Assembly: GCF_000002995.4 (NCBI RefSeq)
Contig: NW_025062476.1
Span: 4,521,001-4,585,000 of the forward strand
Origin: Brugia malayi
Taxonomy: Eukaryota > Nematoda > Chromadorea > Rhabditida > Onchocercidae
Reading direction: 5' to 3'
Length of the DNA stretch: 64,000 bases
The position numbers were made by a program, and so were the translations under genes. This document shows positions 31,881 through 43,402 of the stretch, one piece after another. The notes beneath the pieces are model-generated. The model did not search any database. It saw only the letters and a list, made by a program, of their open reading frames with translations, and was not told the DNA's origin. Numbering within the stretch: position 1 is the first letter of the stretch; each line of letters begins with the position of its first letter.

Positions 31881-34555
31881 AATACATTTTTTCTAAACTT
31901 TCCCTAATCCTAGAAATTTTTTTGTTCATTTTCTGATATTTCGTTCTGTCTGACTGTTTTATTTCTTGTAGAGAAGAGAAAAATCTAAAAAATTTTAATT
32001 TCAAAAAATGCGAAAGCTAAGGATGAAAATGAAATGATAATTTTGTGAAAAGCTGTCACATTACAATTGACAGAAAAAAGATTACAATGTTAGATTGGAA
32101 ATGAAAAAAAAAAAGAATACTTGTCATCAAGAACAAGTCTAAGACTTGCCAAAATTGTTAAAGATCTCAAAAAGCTCAATTACTTGAACTGTTTAAATTC
32201 TCGAATGTCTTTAGCAATTACTTCAAGCTTAACTTCGTGTAAAAGAAACTTAGAGATTTTGATTATAAAAATTCGGTTAATTTGACTGATTGATCAAAAT
32301 CTTATTTTTATGTACAACATCTAGAATTTAGTTAACTTTGAAAAAGTCAGTTTTGAAATATTTAACTTTCTCTTGAAACTCTAAAAAATGAAAGTGTTTG
32401 AAGAGTAGTAAACGAGAAAATGATAAAAGATTTATCGAGTTTTATGGATATAGATTGAATTTTGTAGAATAAGTGGAATATAAGTTTGAACCTCAGTAAA
32501 AAATAAAAATTGTACTGTAAAAGCAAATTCAAGATTTTATGGGATCATAATTGCGCTTTGGCGGTGAATTGAGAAATATTGGTGGGAATGCATGCAAATG
32601 GAAACTTCTTTTTTTCAAAGATTTCAAAAGCTGACCGCTCGGACATTTCATCAAATCATCTTTAAATTGTTATATCATCGAATGATTGTTTGCGAAACAT
32701 TTTTTAGCCTAATAATATTCAAGAATATAATGAAAAATTTCTATCGAATACTGTAGCGAATGATTATTTAAGTTTCTTGTTTTAATTCGAAATATTTGCA
32801 ATTTCTTTAGAAATGAAAAATAAAATTTTAGTGCAATAAAAACTTACTTCTACTCATTTCTTAATTTTTAATTCCTTAATTTCCTTTAATTGCTTATTTT
32901 TTCCTTTCTGTAGTAGTTATTTTCCCCAGTTTTCTACCCCTTGGATTTCTCAATTAAATAAGCTTCTAAATATTGTTATTTTTAAAATAAATTACTTGTT
33001 ATTACCTTCGTCTTACTACATATTTTTTATTTACGTGGAATTGAAATAAAATTTATTGTAGGACACTAGCAACTAGCAAATATAACGGTTTTTTTTATTG
33101 CAATTTGTTGAATTAATTGTTGGGTTAAACTAAAATTCCGATATTTTATCTTTCATTGCTTTTTTTTTTCTTTTCACGCGTCGTTTTAAACTTTTTTCTC
33201 ATTTTTTTTGTGATAAAATTGATAAAAAAAAAAGTAAAATCAGCTAAAGAAGCATTTGCTTTGATGCAAAACACGGAAGAAGTGATATGAATAAAAGGAA
33301 ATTTAAGTAAAGAATATTGTTATACATTTTCTAATTTCTTAAAATTTTACTGCTAAGCTTCTTGTCATATTTTTAGACATGGTATTATCATTGTTTTAAC
33401 TTCAAATTGGTTTCATAAAATAATATTACAAAGTTGTGAGTATAAAACTTTGAAAGCATAATATAGCTTATTCAATAATTTAAAATTAATTTAATTACAA
33501 CGAGTTATATGACATTCGAAAAACACTCGAAAACTTTTAGCATTTAATTAATAATCGCTATCATTTTATCACAATGATAAAATTGTCGAGAATAGTATCA
33601 TCATTCTAATTGCATTCGCTTGTGCAAGAAAGAAAAGAAATTTCATGCAGAGTTTCAATTCTTAAATCAGAATTCTGCGACAAAGAAAGGAATATTTTTT
33701 GAACAGTTTGTTTATGGCAATTTTTATTTCCAAATGTGCACAAAATACACAGAAATAGATAGAATGCACAATTGTCTTGAATACCTATTTTTCTTGTTTT
33801 TCTCTTTTAAGTAAATTATTTTCCTGTTAACAAAAATGAAAACATCTTTTTAGCAAAGAGTAAGCTCATTTTTTTCTTGTCGCAAAAACCTGCTCGTCCT
33901 ACTGCGTGATATTTGCTCATGTTGTTGTTGTTGTTGTTGAAAATTAATTAAAAACAAATTTCGCCATATTTAGCTACTTTTTTAAAATGTCTTTTTCTTT
34001 CTTTTTCTTGGAAATACATTTATTTTTGCTTGAGGATGTTACTTAAAATCATTGATTTTAAGTTAGTTAACATATTGAGGTTTGTAGATTTCCTTTAAAC
34101 TTCATCATTTTCTTCTTCTTTTTGTTGTTATTAATGGATATTTTTCGAGGGAATGATTATGTGAAATTAATAAAAAGTTCAATATTTTATTGATTTTAGC
34201 TCCAATAGTAATTCAAAATTGGGTATTTGTTATATGTTATTGTATGATTTGGAAAAATTACCTTCGAATTTTATAGATTTGGAAGAATTACCTTACAATT
34301 TTAATAGAATTATGATATGATTTAAATTGCAAGTAAATAAGTAGATGAACACATAAAATAGTAGCATGTAAATTTATCAAATATTGCTTAGCTTATCGAG
34401 TGAATTGCTTTTAGAAATAAAATTTTGAAATCTTAGTTTTAATCTTAAATTCACTTCCTCCAATTCCATCGTTTCTAAAAAATCATCAAAAAAAAAAAAA
34501 AAAAAAAAACAAAAGAAAAAAATAATCTCACAGTGAATTAGTCATCGCTTCTACA
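31881..34555. other. AT-rich intergenic stretch
   Basis: No exon chain was seen on either strand. A (GTT)n run occurs at 33920-33938, and an A-run at 34487-34509 lies just upstream of the BTB gene. Confidence 0.45.
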
Positions 34556-34559
34556 GACT

Positions 34560-37500
34560 ATGATTAAAACTGTTTATAGTTATTTTGATCGTTTTAATAG
34601 AAGAATGCAAAATTTTAGAATAATTCATGAATATCACAAAAATGAATGTTTGTTTAAAGAGGGAAATAAATTTTTTCTTAAAGATATGTGTGACAGTTCG
34701 GATGGCAATGGCTTGGATAGAGAAAAAGATGCTCAATTTCAACAAGCTGTCACAGCATTTATGCAACCACCATTTTTCAATGATATTTGTATACGTATTG
34801 TGACGATTGATCTGGCCAATGGTTATAGAAATGGTTTTTTTTTTTTTTAAATTTTAATTCATTTTAAAACATAACGTTCAATTGTTTAATTTGCAAAATC
34901 TTTGGTCTTTTCAAAAATTAATAGAAAAAAAAAAATTAACACTTAAAATATATTGGATGAAGTTGAAAAAAAAAAAAGGAAAACAATTTAAGGAATAGAG
35001 AAAATCTAATATGAGAAAATGAAAAATTCATTTCAAAAAATATGAAATTTAATTTTCAGAAGAACAAATATTAGCGAATAAATTTCTCTTAGCATTCTTT
35101 TCGTTACACATTCGTGAATTGATCCTCAATGGTGCTTATTCAATTGACAGAAACAATGGCATTTTACAAAATATACCAACAATTGAGCTTCATCTTGGTA
35201 CTACTGCCAATGCCGGACAAGCTTTCAGGATTATTCTACGGTATCTTTATACCGGAGTGCTTTCATTTGGTACTGTACATCCGTTTCAGGTGTGATTTCT
35301 AATCTTCCTTTTTCTTTTTTTCAACAACAAATTACTTTTTAACAATTTTTAGTACATTTTAATAATACTTGCAGGTTTTACAAGTATCTCGGATATGTCA
35401 AATTCCAATGGTAGAAATGCAAGTGGCGGAATTTTTAAAATTATTTCTGTCCATTCATTTTGACGGAAGCAATTGTTTTATAAGGCAGCACAATGCTATG
35501 GCCCGTGGGCATTTATTTCTTTAAACTTTAGTGTTTACAAAAATAAACAAACAGTACCTACATGAATATTTAGTCATCTTTAAAAATTTCAGCTATTTCT
35601 ATTAATAATTCTCTTATTTTATGTCTTGTGACATCTAATTTTATGCTATGGGAAGTGAGGATTCACAAAGAAATATTTGCCAAAATCTTTTGACAGCTCA
35701 TTTTTGAGTAATTTAATTGTCTGCAATAGGTTAAACAACATTATAATCAAGTTTGAAATATTTATTAAGATCAAATTGAAATTTGCAGCAAATTCAAATT
35801 TAACTAATTTAATAAAACAACGACATTGCTTATCGATACCTATGAAAAAGGAAATTCAGAAATCTTCAAAAATTTGTGCTGAAAATGATTTAATAAACAA
35901 TGAAACGCTTGTGTGAGTATTAAATAAATAAATATTAAAAATTTATAAATTGGAAATGTTTGTTCATTTAATCAACTTTCATCAATTAATTTATGTTACT
36001 AAATCCGAAAACGGAAGATATATGTTAATTTCTTATTTTATTCCAAAATTAATATTCGTAATACAGTGATGACTTAGTGTTCAATCAATTTCTTTGTTTA
36101 GTGCATCATCAAAAGAATCATCTTCGACGGTACAAACAGGAAATGCGGAACGATTCAATGAGCTTTTACTTCCATCGAGCGATAAGGAAGGTTAAAATCT
36201 TTTCTTTTTTTTTTATCTTAAGCTTTCTTTTTTTGACAATTCAAAAAATTCATATATATAAATATTATATATATGTTTTTTTTGATAATTGGGGAAAATT
36301 AGTATATAAAAAAATAAAAAATTAACTGATAATTCGAAAAAAAAAAATTGATATAGCTTAAACTGACCACAAAAGCGCCAAGTTTTAACCTTCAATGTAT
36401 TTAATTTCAGGTTGGTGTCGTAATAAAAAATACATTGAACAGGTAGCAAACGGTTATATGTGTACAGTATGCCATAAAGTTTACGGTCGTTATAATTCAG
36501 TATCATATCACGTTACTATATATCACCGTAATTCACCTATTAAATGTGACGAAAAAGGTTGTCCATTTAGGACACGTGAAGCACGATACATTCATTTCCA
36601 TAAATACTATCGACATCATATTCCTCTGCCAGATAATATCGATTTGGGTATTTATCATTAATTTTTCACTTGTAAAAAAATAATTAGCGTTTTTTTTTTT
36701 TTTTTTTTTTTTTTGTTTTTGATTGATTAGATTCTGTTATTTAATATCAGTTGTTAGCTTTCTTCAATAATTTAAATAGAATCATTTTATTTTGATTGTT
36801 TATTCTTTAAATGATATAAAATACGATAAGTTGATTCAACTAAAAGATTTTCATTTTAGGTTCACGGAAGTGTCCATTTTGCCGTCATGTCTCAAAAAGT
36901 CCGGCAATGTTAGAAAAACATATAAGCCGTCACGTGCAAGACGTAGACCGAGTTACTTCCGCTGCTACGCGAGCACACTTTCCACGTTATTCTCAAACTA
37001 TATCAAATTTCCAATGTTCACAATGTGCTTTTAGGTATTTAATTTATGGCACAAATAATTTTTTTCAATTAAAAAAGAAATTAATTGGTTCTTAAATGAA
37101 AATATCAGCAATATTTATGGACAATCAGTTGATATAGTTTTATTAACTCTCAAAGATCTCCTTCAAAATTCATTAGCATTAACATGAGGGAAATATTATT
37201 TGAAATATTATTGTGCATTTGAATATTTGAACACTTGACAATTTTCAATAATCTTTTAGTGCTTATTAAATCATAAGTTTCTTTAAAAATATTCGTAATT
37301 ATTTTACTTAAAAATTCTTTTTTTGAAAGCATTCATGAATAAACAGCCAAATGTGTAAGAGTTGAAGTGAAATATCTTATAGTAGTAGTCCTATAGCAAA
37401 AAAAAAAAAAATAATAATAATAAAGAAATTGAAGAAAGGAAAAAAAGAAAACTAAGAGTACTATGATTTTAAAAAGAAAATTTATTTTTCAGGGGACAAA

Positions 37501-37944
37501 CATTGAATGACTTGGAACGGCATAAATTATTTGTTCATTGCAAAGAAACATACCGGCGGAAACAAATTGCGCCTGATACTATTGTTGCTGCCAGTATTGC
37601 TAGCGACAAAAATAAAATTTCAAAAGAAATTTCTGCACGGTTCGATATTTTATGTATTACAATTTAATTAATGAAACTATGCCATAGTTTAAATCACTTC
37701 ATAAATGCATCACAAAATTATCAAAGTTACGTATTATACTTTCTTATTTTAAAAGTTTAGAATTTTTTTAAGTTAAAATTTGATAAATCTTGAATTTTAT
37801 AAATGTTAATAATTTAGGGATGACAAAGTTTTATTGACTAATGCTGCCCAAGAGATTGCCAAAATGAAAGTGATCGTTTCATCAAGCACAACAACAACAA
37901 CAACACAATTGGAAGCGATCTGTCTTGCTGTTTCTAAAACTTGA
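34560..37944 (+). CDS. BTB domain - C2H2 zinc finger protein
   Basis: The ATG at 34560 lies three bases after a free acceptor (TCTACAG, ending at 34556), suggesting trans-splicing. Exons: 34560-34833, 35060-35289, 35375-about 35474 or 35504, 35789-35912, 36102-36190, 36411-36647, 36860-37034, 37493-37639 and 37818-37944. The first three encode a BTB/POZ-like domain (FNDICIRIVTIDLANGYRN, then ILANKFLLAFFSLHIRELI, then FRIILRYLYTGVLSF). A serine-rich linker (ASSKESSSTVQTGN) follows, then four zinc fingers: C-x2-C-x12-H-x4-H (YMCTVCHKVYGRY), a C-x4-C finger (KCDEKGCPF), C-x2-C-x12-H-x3-H (KCPFCRHVSKSPAML), and C-x2-C-x12-H-x4-H (FQCSQCAFR, split across an intron). The tail has six Thr from an (ACA)n run. 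Family logic suggests a nuclear, dimerizing transcription regulator. The exon 3 to 4 join is uncertain: if exon 3 is not spliced it stops at 35523-35525 and leaves a BTB-only protein. Confidence 0.83.
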
Positions 37945-39871
37945 ATTCATATTTAATTTCAAGATAGAATTAGTAATACTTTTCCTTTTTTTAACAAGAA
38001 AAAAAAAGATAAAATGGGAAAAGTTTATCATTTTAATGCAAATAGAATTTTTTAAAAAATAAAAAATTTTTAGTATTCGATAAATAATAAATAATTTTAT
38101 CGGTGGCACCATAAGAAATTATCAAACTGTGATAGTTTTTAAAAAAAAAAAAAAAAATTAATAAAGCGATGAATTGAAAGAATCTATTTGCAGAGAATTG
38201 AATTAATAAGATCATTTCATACTGCTATTAGATGAATTTTTTTTTTTTTTGATCACTGATACTGTTAACAACAAATATTATCTTCTGCATAACATAATAG
38301 TGATCAAAAGTTCATCTTAAAAGTTTGCTTATTAATAGATTAATTAATTAATAGATTCTTATGAAGAATCCGCTAAATACATTTTAAAACAGAATTATAA
38401 CTTAAAAATTTCTAAGCATTATAGAGAAATTTAAAACTTATTTAAATTTAATGTGCATCTTTTCATTAAGTAAATGATCTTCCATTTCCATCAAATGTTC
38501 TCTTAAATTTTACTCTTATCGCATAATCCATTTTTTTTTTTAATTCTAACTTTTTAAATTGACTTTTTAGCAAGATAAGATAATTTCTATATATAAATAT
38601 ATATAAAAGGTGTGATACTGAAAAGAAAATCGAAATTGATATCGAATTTTATCACAAATTAAAATTTAGCTTAGCCAATCCTTCATTTTAGTATGAGAAA
38701 GTGTTACATTTTAAAAGCAATCATCGGTCAATTTGGCTTTTTGATTTCAAAAATTTATAAAATCTTTTATAGGATGAAAATTCAACTTTTAAACAAATCC
38801 TCAATAAACTGTCTGTGCTAGTACTTTTTTAATTATCACTTATAGAAATGTATGTGCCCATTGATTCATCCATTCATTTTGTGCCTTCAAATAAAAATTA
38901 ATTATTTTATTTTTGACACTTACTAATTTTAGAAAACAAATATTTCGCCGAAGGGATATCTTTCGTCCACGATTTATCTTTTGTTGACTTTAAATTTGAT
39001 TGAAACTAATGTTACTTAAACAAAAAAAAAAAAAAAAAAACTGTTCCAATCCTACTTTTCCATTTCATTTTAATTATTATTTCCATAGGAGGATTTAACA
39101 ATTCAACTCGTTGTGAGTAGATGAAAGATAATAATAATTTTGAGATGCATTAATCTTATTAAAGCCAAAAAACGTTCAGTGAAAAATACTTTTATTTTCT
39201 CAAACTTAAACACTTTCAGTTCAAATGATAGCACAGAGATTTTGAAATTTCAAAAGATTTGCATATTTCTTAGTGTTTGAAGTTAATTAATTTACATTTT
39301 ATGTAAATTATAAATATAACTAATTCAATGTGTTCGTTTTTTTATATAAAATTGTTGCAGTAATGCAATCAGTTATTATTTTTATATTAACTAAATTGTG
39401 AGGCGTTATTCAATCCAATTTGTCGCCAATTTTTCGATTCTTCATCATTTTTTTTACGAATTTTACAATGGTCTGTGTATTTCAACAAGAGCATGTCTCT
39501 TGCAAAATTTCATGTGATATTAATAGAAGTGATAATATTGATTTTTAACATCTACCAGCACTTATCAGTTACTCTTCCGATCAAAAAAAAATAACATTTT
39601 GTTAATTAGCGATAGGATCCGGAAAGAGATGAAAGCTTCCAAAAAATTCAGCATTCAAATTTTAGAAAAATGTAAAGTTTGAGAAATCAAATAAATCAAA
39701 AATGTTTGATAGCAAAATATTTGAGTAGAATGGTTGACCTGCGATAGTAATACTTTAGTATTTATAGCCATTGAATGTATAACACAAACGAATGACTCAT
39801 CGTTTAAACTTTTAAAACTTTTTTTTAAAAAACTTATAAAGCTAAAACTTCATAAGTTTTGAAAATTGTAG
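37945..39871. other. intergenic or unresolved 5' part of the lysine-rich gene
   Basis: AT-rich. The downstream gene lacks a recognisable start exon, which may lie here, but no block with a fitting donor and phase could be chosen. An A-run occurs at 39022-39040. Confidence 0.35.
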
Positions 39872-41883
39872 ACAACAAAGAGCGAATTGCAAAAGAAGGA
39901 GAAAGAATTGAAGGAAAAATTAAGCTTATTTGCGGGAAGAAAAAAGGAACAACAAAAGGGTGCGACAACGAAACAAATATTAAAAAACTTAGGAAAGGAT
40001 GAGTCACCAAAGAAGAAAAGTGAAGTATTAAAGCAATGTAGGAAGTCATCGGTAGACGGGAAGGTATCAAAAGAGCGCAAGACCGGTTCCATGCGACGAG
40101 TGAAGTCCTGCTCAATGCACGGAAATACCACCGGAAACATTGAAACGGTTATTGTTACAAGGATGAAACTGAAATAACACTTTTAATTGTGTAGGAGAAA
40201 GCACGGAAGTAAGTGCCCACAACATATATTCTATGCAAAGATTCCGGTTTCTAACTTAAAACATTGCCAATTATTACAATATTTTGGGAATTATTTTTTC
40301 AAAAATTTAAACTCAAAGTATTAAGAGGAAAAAAAGATAAAATAAGTCTTAAAAGATGGAATAAGTATCATTCATAATTAATAGCTCACATACAGAAGAT
40401 GGAATAACGAAGGACCGAGAGTTCCCATTGCTTTGAGAGGAATGAATTCTTTAAATTACTAATCTCATAATTATTACTTTTACTTCTTGATAGAATTGGT
40501 GGTGCAAGATTTAGTTGCCATAAGAGATAGTATGTTCAGGTCTCGAAATAGGTTAATGATAATTGGTTTGTTTCACTTAATTTACCTTCTGGTTCATCTA
40601 CCTGTATTGCTGGTTATTTTGGGTACTTGCTAGCTAACAGGTTGTCACTACCTTATTGGCTGTTGAAAACTTCTGGCACGTGCTACTACGTCTTGGCTGC
40701 ATTTTGGGGATATTTTATATTCAGATAGCGGTATATGCTTAGACGAATTATTTTAAAAACTTTCCTTGTGCTTACTACCACTTACATTTATTTTTCATGA
40801 AAATTTTATAATTTGCTTTTGAAGTGACTGATTTTTGATTTTTTTTCGAAATTTTTTTTTCGAATTTTTGAAAAAATTTGAATTTGATAGACTTTCATGA
40901 AAAATAAATGTAAGTGGCAGCTTTTTTTTTTTTTTAGCTCACAAAAATTTAAGGAATAAACAAATCTCTTTGTGTAGTGAAAATGGCAGACTTTTGCTGA
41001 ATTAATTTGTTCATTTTTTGTATGCATCTTGTAGGATATCAATTTGCTTATCAACTATTCTCAATTTTAGTCAAAGAAGAAGAAAAAGACAATTGGAAAT
41101 CAGTTGGCTCATCAAGAAATATTTGAAAACTCGGAGATTGAAATTTCAAACTATCATTCAACTGGAATCAGTGCTTCAGTAACACAGTTAATTTTTACTT
41201 TTAAGCTTGTTGAAATATTCAATCCTTGTGATACTTCTAGATTCTCTCTATTATTTAAAACACGAAAGATAGAAGAAATGATATATAGTGAGGGATAACT
41301 TCAATCAAATTAAAGTTAAAGAAGCCATTTGCTAAATTTTGCATCTGCTTGCAGTACTCCTTCAGAAGTAAGCCTAGAAAAGGAAGGCGGTGATGTAAAT
41401 TTGAAATTATCAAATGATATGACTGAAAAGAGATCAAAAAATAAAACTGAAAAAGTATGCATTGTTAATATATTCATTTTATCAAAAACTTAAATTTCAT
41501 CTTTCAACAAAAAAAAAATATATATAAATTTTATAAATCATTATTAATAATTTTAATTTTAACAAAAAATATAGAAAATATGTATTGTTAATATTTTAAT
41601 TTTAACAAAAAATTAGCAGTTATTAGTGACAGTAATTAAATTGTTAGTCTGTTTCAGTGCTCACTCAGATTGCTTCCTATTAATAAATCGCTGTAAGTAA
41701 TATCTTTTAGCTATAGTCAATCCCGCAAATAACTAAATTATCAAATTCCATTTTTTTAAAAATTTCTAGTATCGTATAAAAGTTGAAATTCAGGAAGATG
41801 AAGATGATACATTATTTAATGTAGATCCCATAATGCCTGATTTGGATCTACCATCACTTCGTTTAAATGCCAAGATGGAATGA
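39872..41883 (+). CDS. lysine-rich protein of unknown function (5' end not found)
   Basis: Coding blocks: 39872-about 40177 (acceptor AAATTGTAG; ELQKKEKELKEKLSLFAGRK, then DESPKKKSEVLKQCRKSS), 41071-about 41178 (SKKKKKTIGNQLAHQEIFEN), 41355-41454 (TPSEVSLEKEGGDVNLKLSN) and 41770-41883 (VEIQEDEDDTLFNVDPIMPD, ending LNAKME). A basic, helix-prone N-terminal half with clustered Lys and Ser contrasts with an acidic C-terminus. No domain is recognised; a nuclear or scaffold role would be a guess. A 35-nt block with good splice sites at 41658-41692 would break the frame if included. The first block overlaps the inverted duplication, and its exit donor is not clear. AATAAA lies at 41917-41922, 34 bases after the stop. 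Confidence 0.6.
39990..40723 (+). repeat. inverted duplication, left arm
   Basis: Two segments, 39990-40032 and about 40184-40723, match the reverse complement of 48097-47519 with only scattered differences (for example TTACCTTC here against TTATCTTC). The roughly 150 bases between the two segments are missing from the other arm. The left segment is coding sequence of the lysine-rich gene (GKDESPKKKSEVL). The rest lies in its downstream intron or UTR. Confidence 0.92.
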
Positions 41884-41916
41884 TATAGTGATATTGGTAG
41901 TGATAATGATAAGATG

Positions 41917-41922
41917 AATAAA
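41917..41922 (+). terminator. polyadenylation hexamer of the lysine-rich gene
   Basis: AATAAA lies 34 bases beyond the TGA at 41881-41883, a normal distance for a nematode 3' UTR signal. Confidence 0.45.
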
Positions 41923-43357
41923 TGGCTAATTATTTTAGTTCGCAAAAAAAAAAAATATATTTAGAATTGAAAATAAATTAGACAGGACTGTTATTTTTTT
42001 TTTTTTTTTGAAAAAACTGTTAATTCGCTAAAATTCAATGTTATTCATTTAGATTCAATTGTAGTAGAATTGCAATAGTATTTATTATTTAAATGGAAAA
42101 TGAATAACTAAAAATATTATTTAACTCAAAATAGCACCTGATTAATCGATAGATAACGGAAATCCATAAATTATCATCTCGAAATTGAGAATATAACAAT
42201 AAACGACTCATTGACAAAACTATGACACTTACCTGTTTCTCATTATGAAAAAAATAATTACTTTCGTCTAAATTACATCTATTTTGAGAGTTTTACAAAG
42301 AAGGCAGTTCAAAGTTGTGGAAAGTTTTATGTTTTTTATAAGTTTTATATTTTAAAGTTTTGTAGATTTTATAAACTTATGAATGAATGTATTTCTAAAC
42401 TTATGAATATATTTCCTAAAACGCCTTTAACTATGAGACCATTTTAAAAATTGAAATGTAATCTTCCATAAATTCCATCTCGATTCGCTCTGAAAGATTT
42501 CTTCCAGTTTACTTGCACAGTCGATCATGAAATGAAGATAAGTTTTCATCGATTGAAGAGATTTTTTTATCAAATCATTCTACTACTTATGCAATTATCA
42601 TTATTTGATAATAAAACTGTTACACTGATTTCTCGAAATTCGATAGTGTATCTGAAAAATGCTCAAATGCAATGAAAATTTTTGCAAATAATAAAAGAAA
42701 ACGCGAACAAAGGAACATAACAGCGCAAATGTGACATTGCAATAATTGAATGAACGCCTTTGATAATTTTGATAAAATTAAAAATAATAAATAAATCGTG
42801 AAATTAAATTTATTTGTTTTAGTTATGTTATACTTATGTTCAGATAAGTCCTGATGAAAAAGACTAAAATTTTGCAGCTGAGGAATTCCATCATTTTAAT
42901 AAGAGATGAGAAAAGTAATGAGAGCAACAAAAAATGAACTCTGAAATTAAAGTAATATGAGAATAACTTTCCTGAACAAATCATACATCCAAAAAGTAAT
43001 TAATAGCTCACATACGTATATTTTATCAAAAAAAAAAAATTCATTAACTTTATAAAATAGCTTATTGGCAGTTTCGTGATTATAGTACAAAAATTGCAAG
43101 AAAGCAAATGCAATATGCTAATGCATATTCATTTATCGTTCAGTGATAGAAATTTTTAAGAATGTAAGAAAAGTTGAAAAACTCCACATTGCAACTCTTA
43201 AATTTATAAATAAATAAAAAGATTACTTTGTTGAAGTAAAAAAAAACAAAAACAAAATTTCTCTCAATGGTTTTAGAATTTAGCCAAAAATTCAACCAAA
43301 AACTTCACCAATATTTTTAAATTGAATTCCTCTCCCTTTAATTAACTGAAAGTGAAA
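41923..43357. other. convergent intergenic spacer
   Basis: This spacer lies between the plus-strand lysine-rich gene and the minus-strand fucosyltransferase gene, whose 3' ends face each other. AT-rich; no gene seen. Confidence 0.5.
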
Positions 43358-43363
43358 TTTATT
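43358..43363 (-). terminator. polyadenylation hexamer of the fucosyltransferase gene
   Basis: TTTATT on the plus strand reads AATAAA on the coding strand, 40 bases past the stop codon at 43403-43405. Confidence 0.45.
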
Positions 43364-43402
43364 GTCAAAAATATGAAATATGAAAAGATATATGACAGAA
43401 AA

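Noticed and set aside
39834..40140. Two minus-strand ORFs of 93 and 96 codons
   Set aside because: Antisense shadows of the lysine-rich exon; the plus frame has the splice acceptor and the biased Lys/Glu/Ser composition of a real exon.
40500..40640. Hydrophobic reading LMIIGLFHLIYLLVHLPVLL as a membrane exon
   Set aside because: Ends in a stop soon after and has no matching splice sites; it sits in the inverted duplication and is most likely chance.
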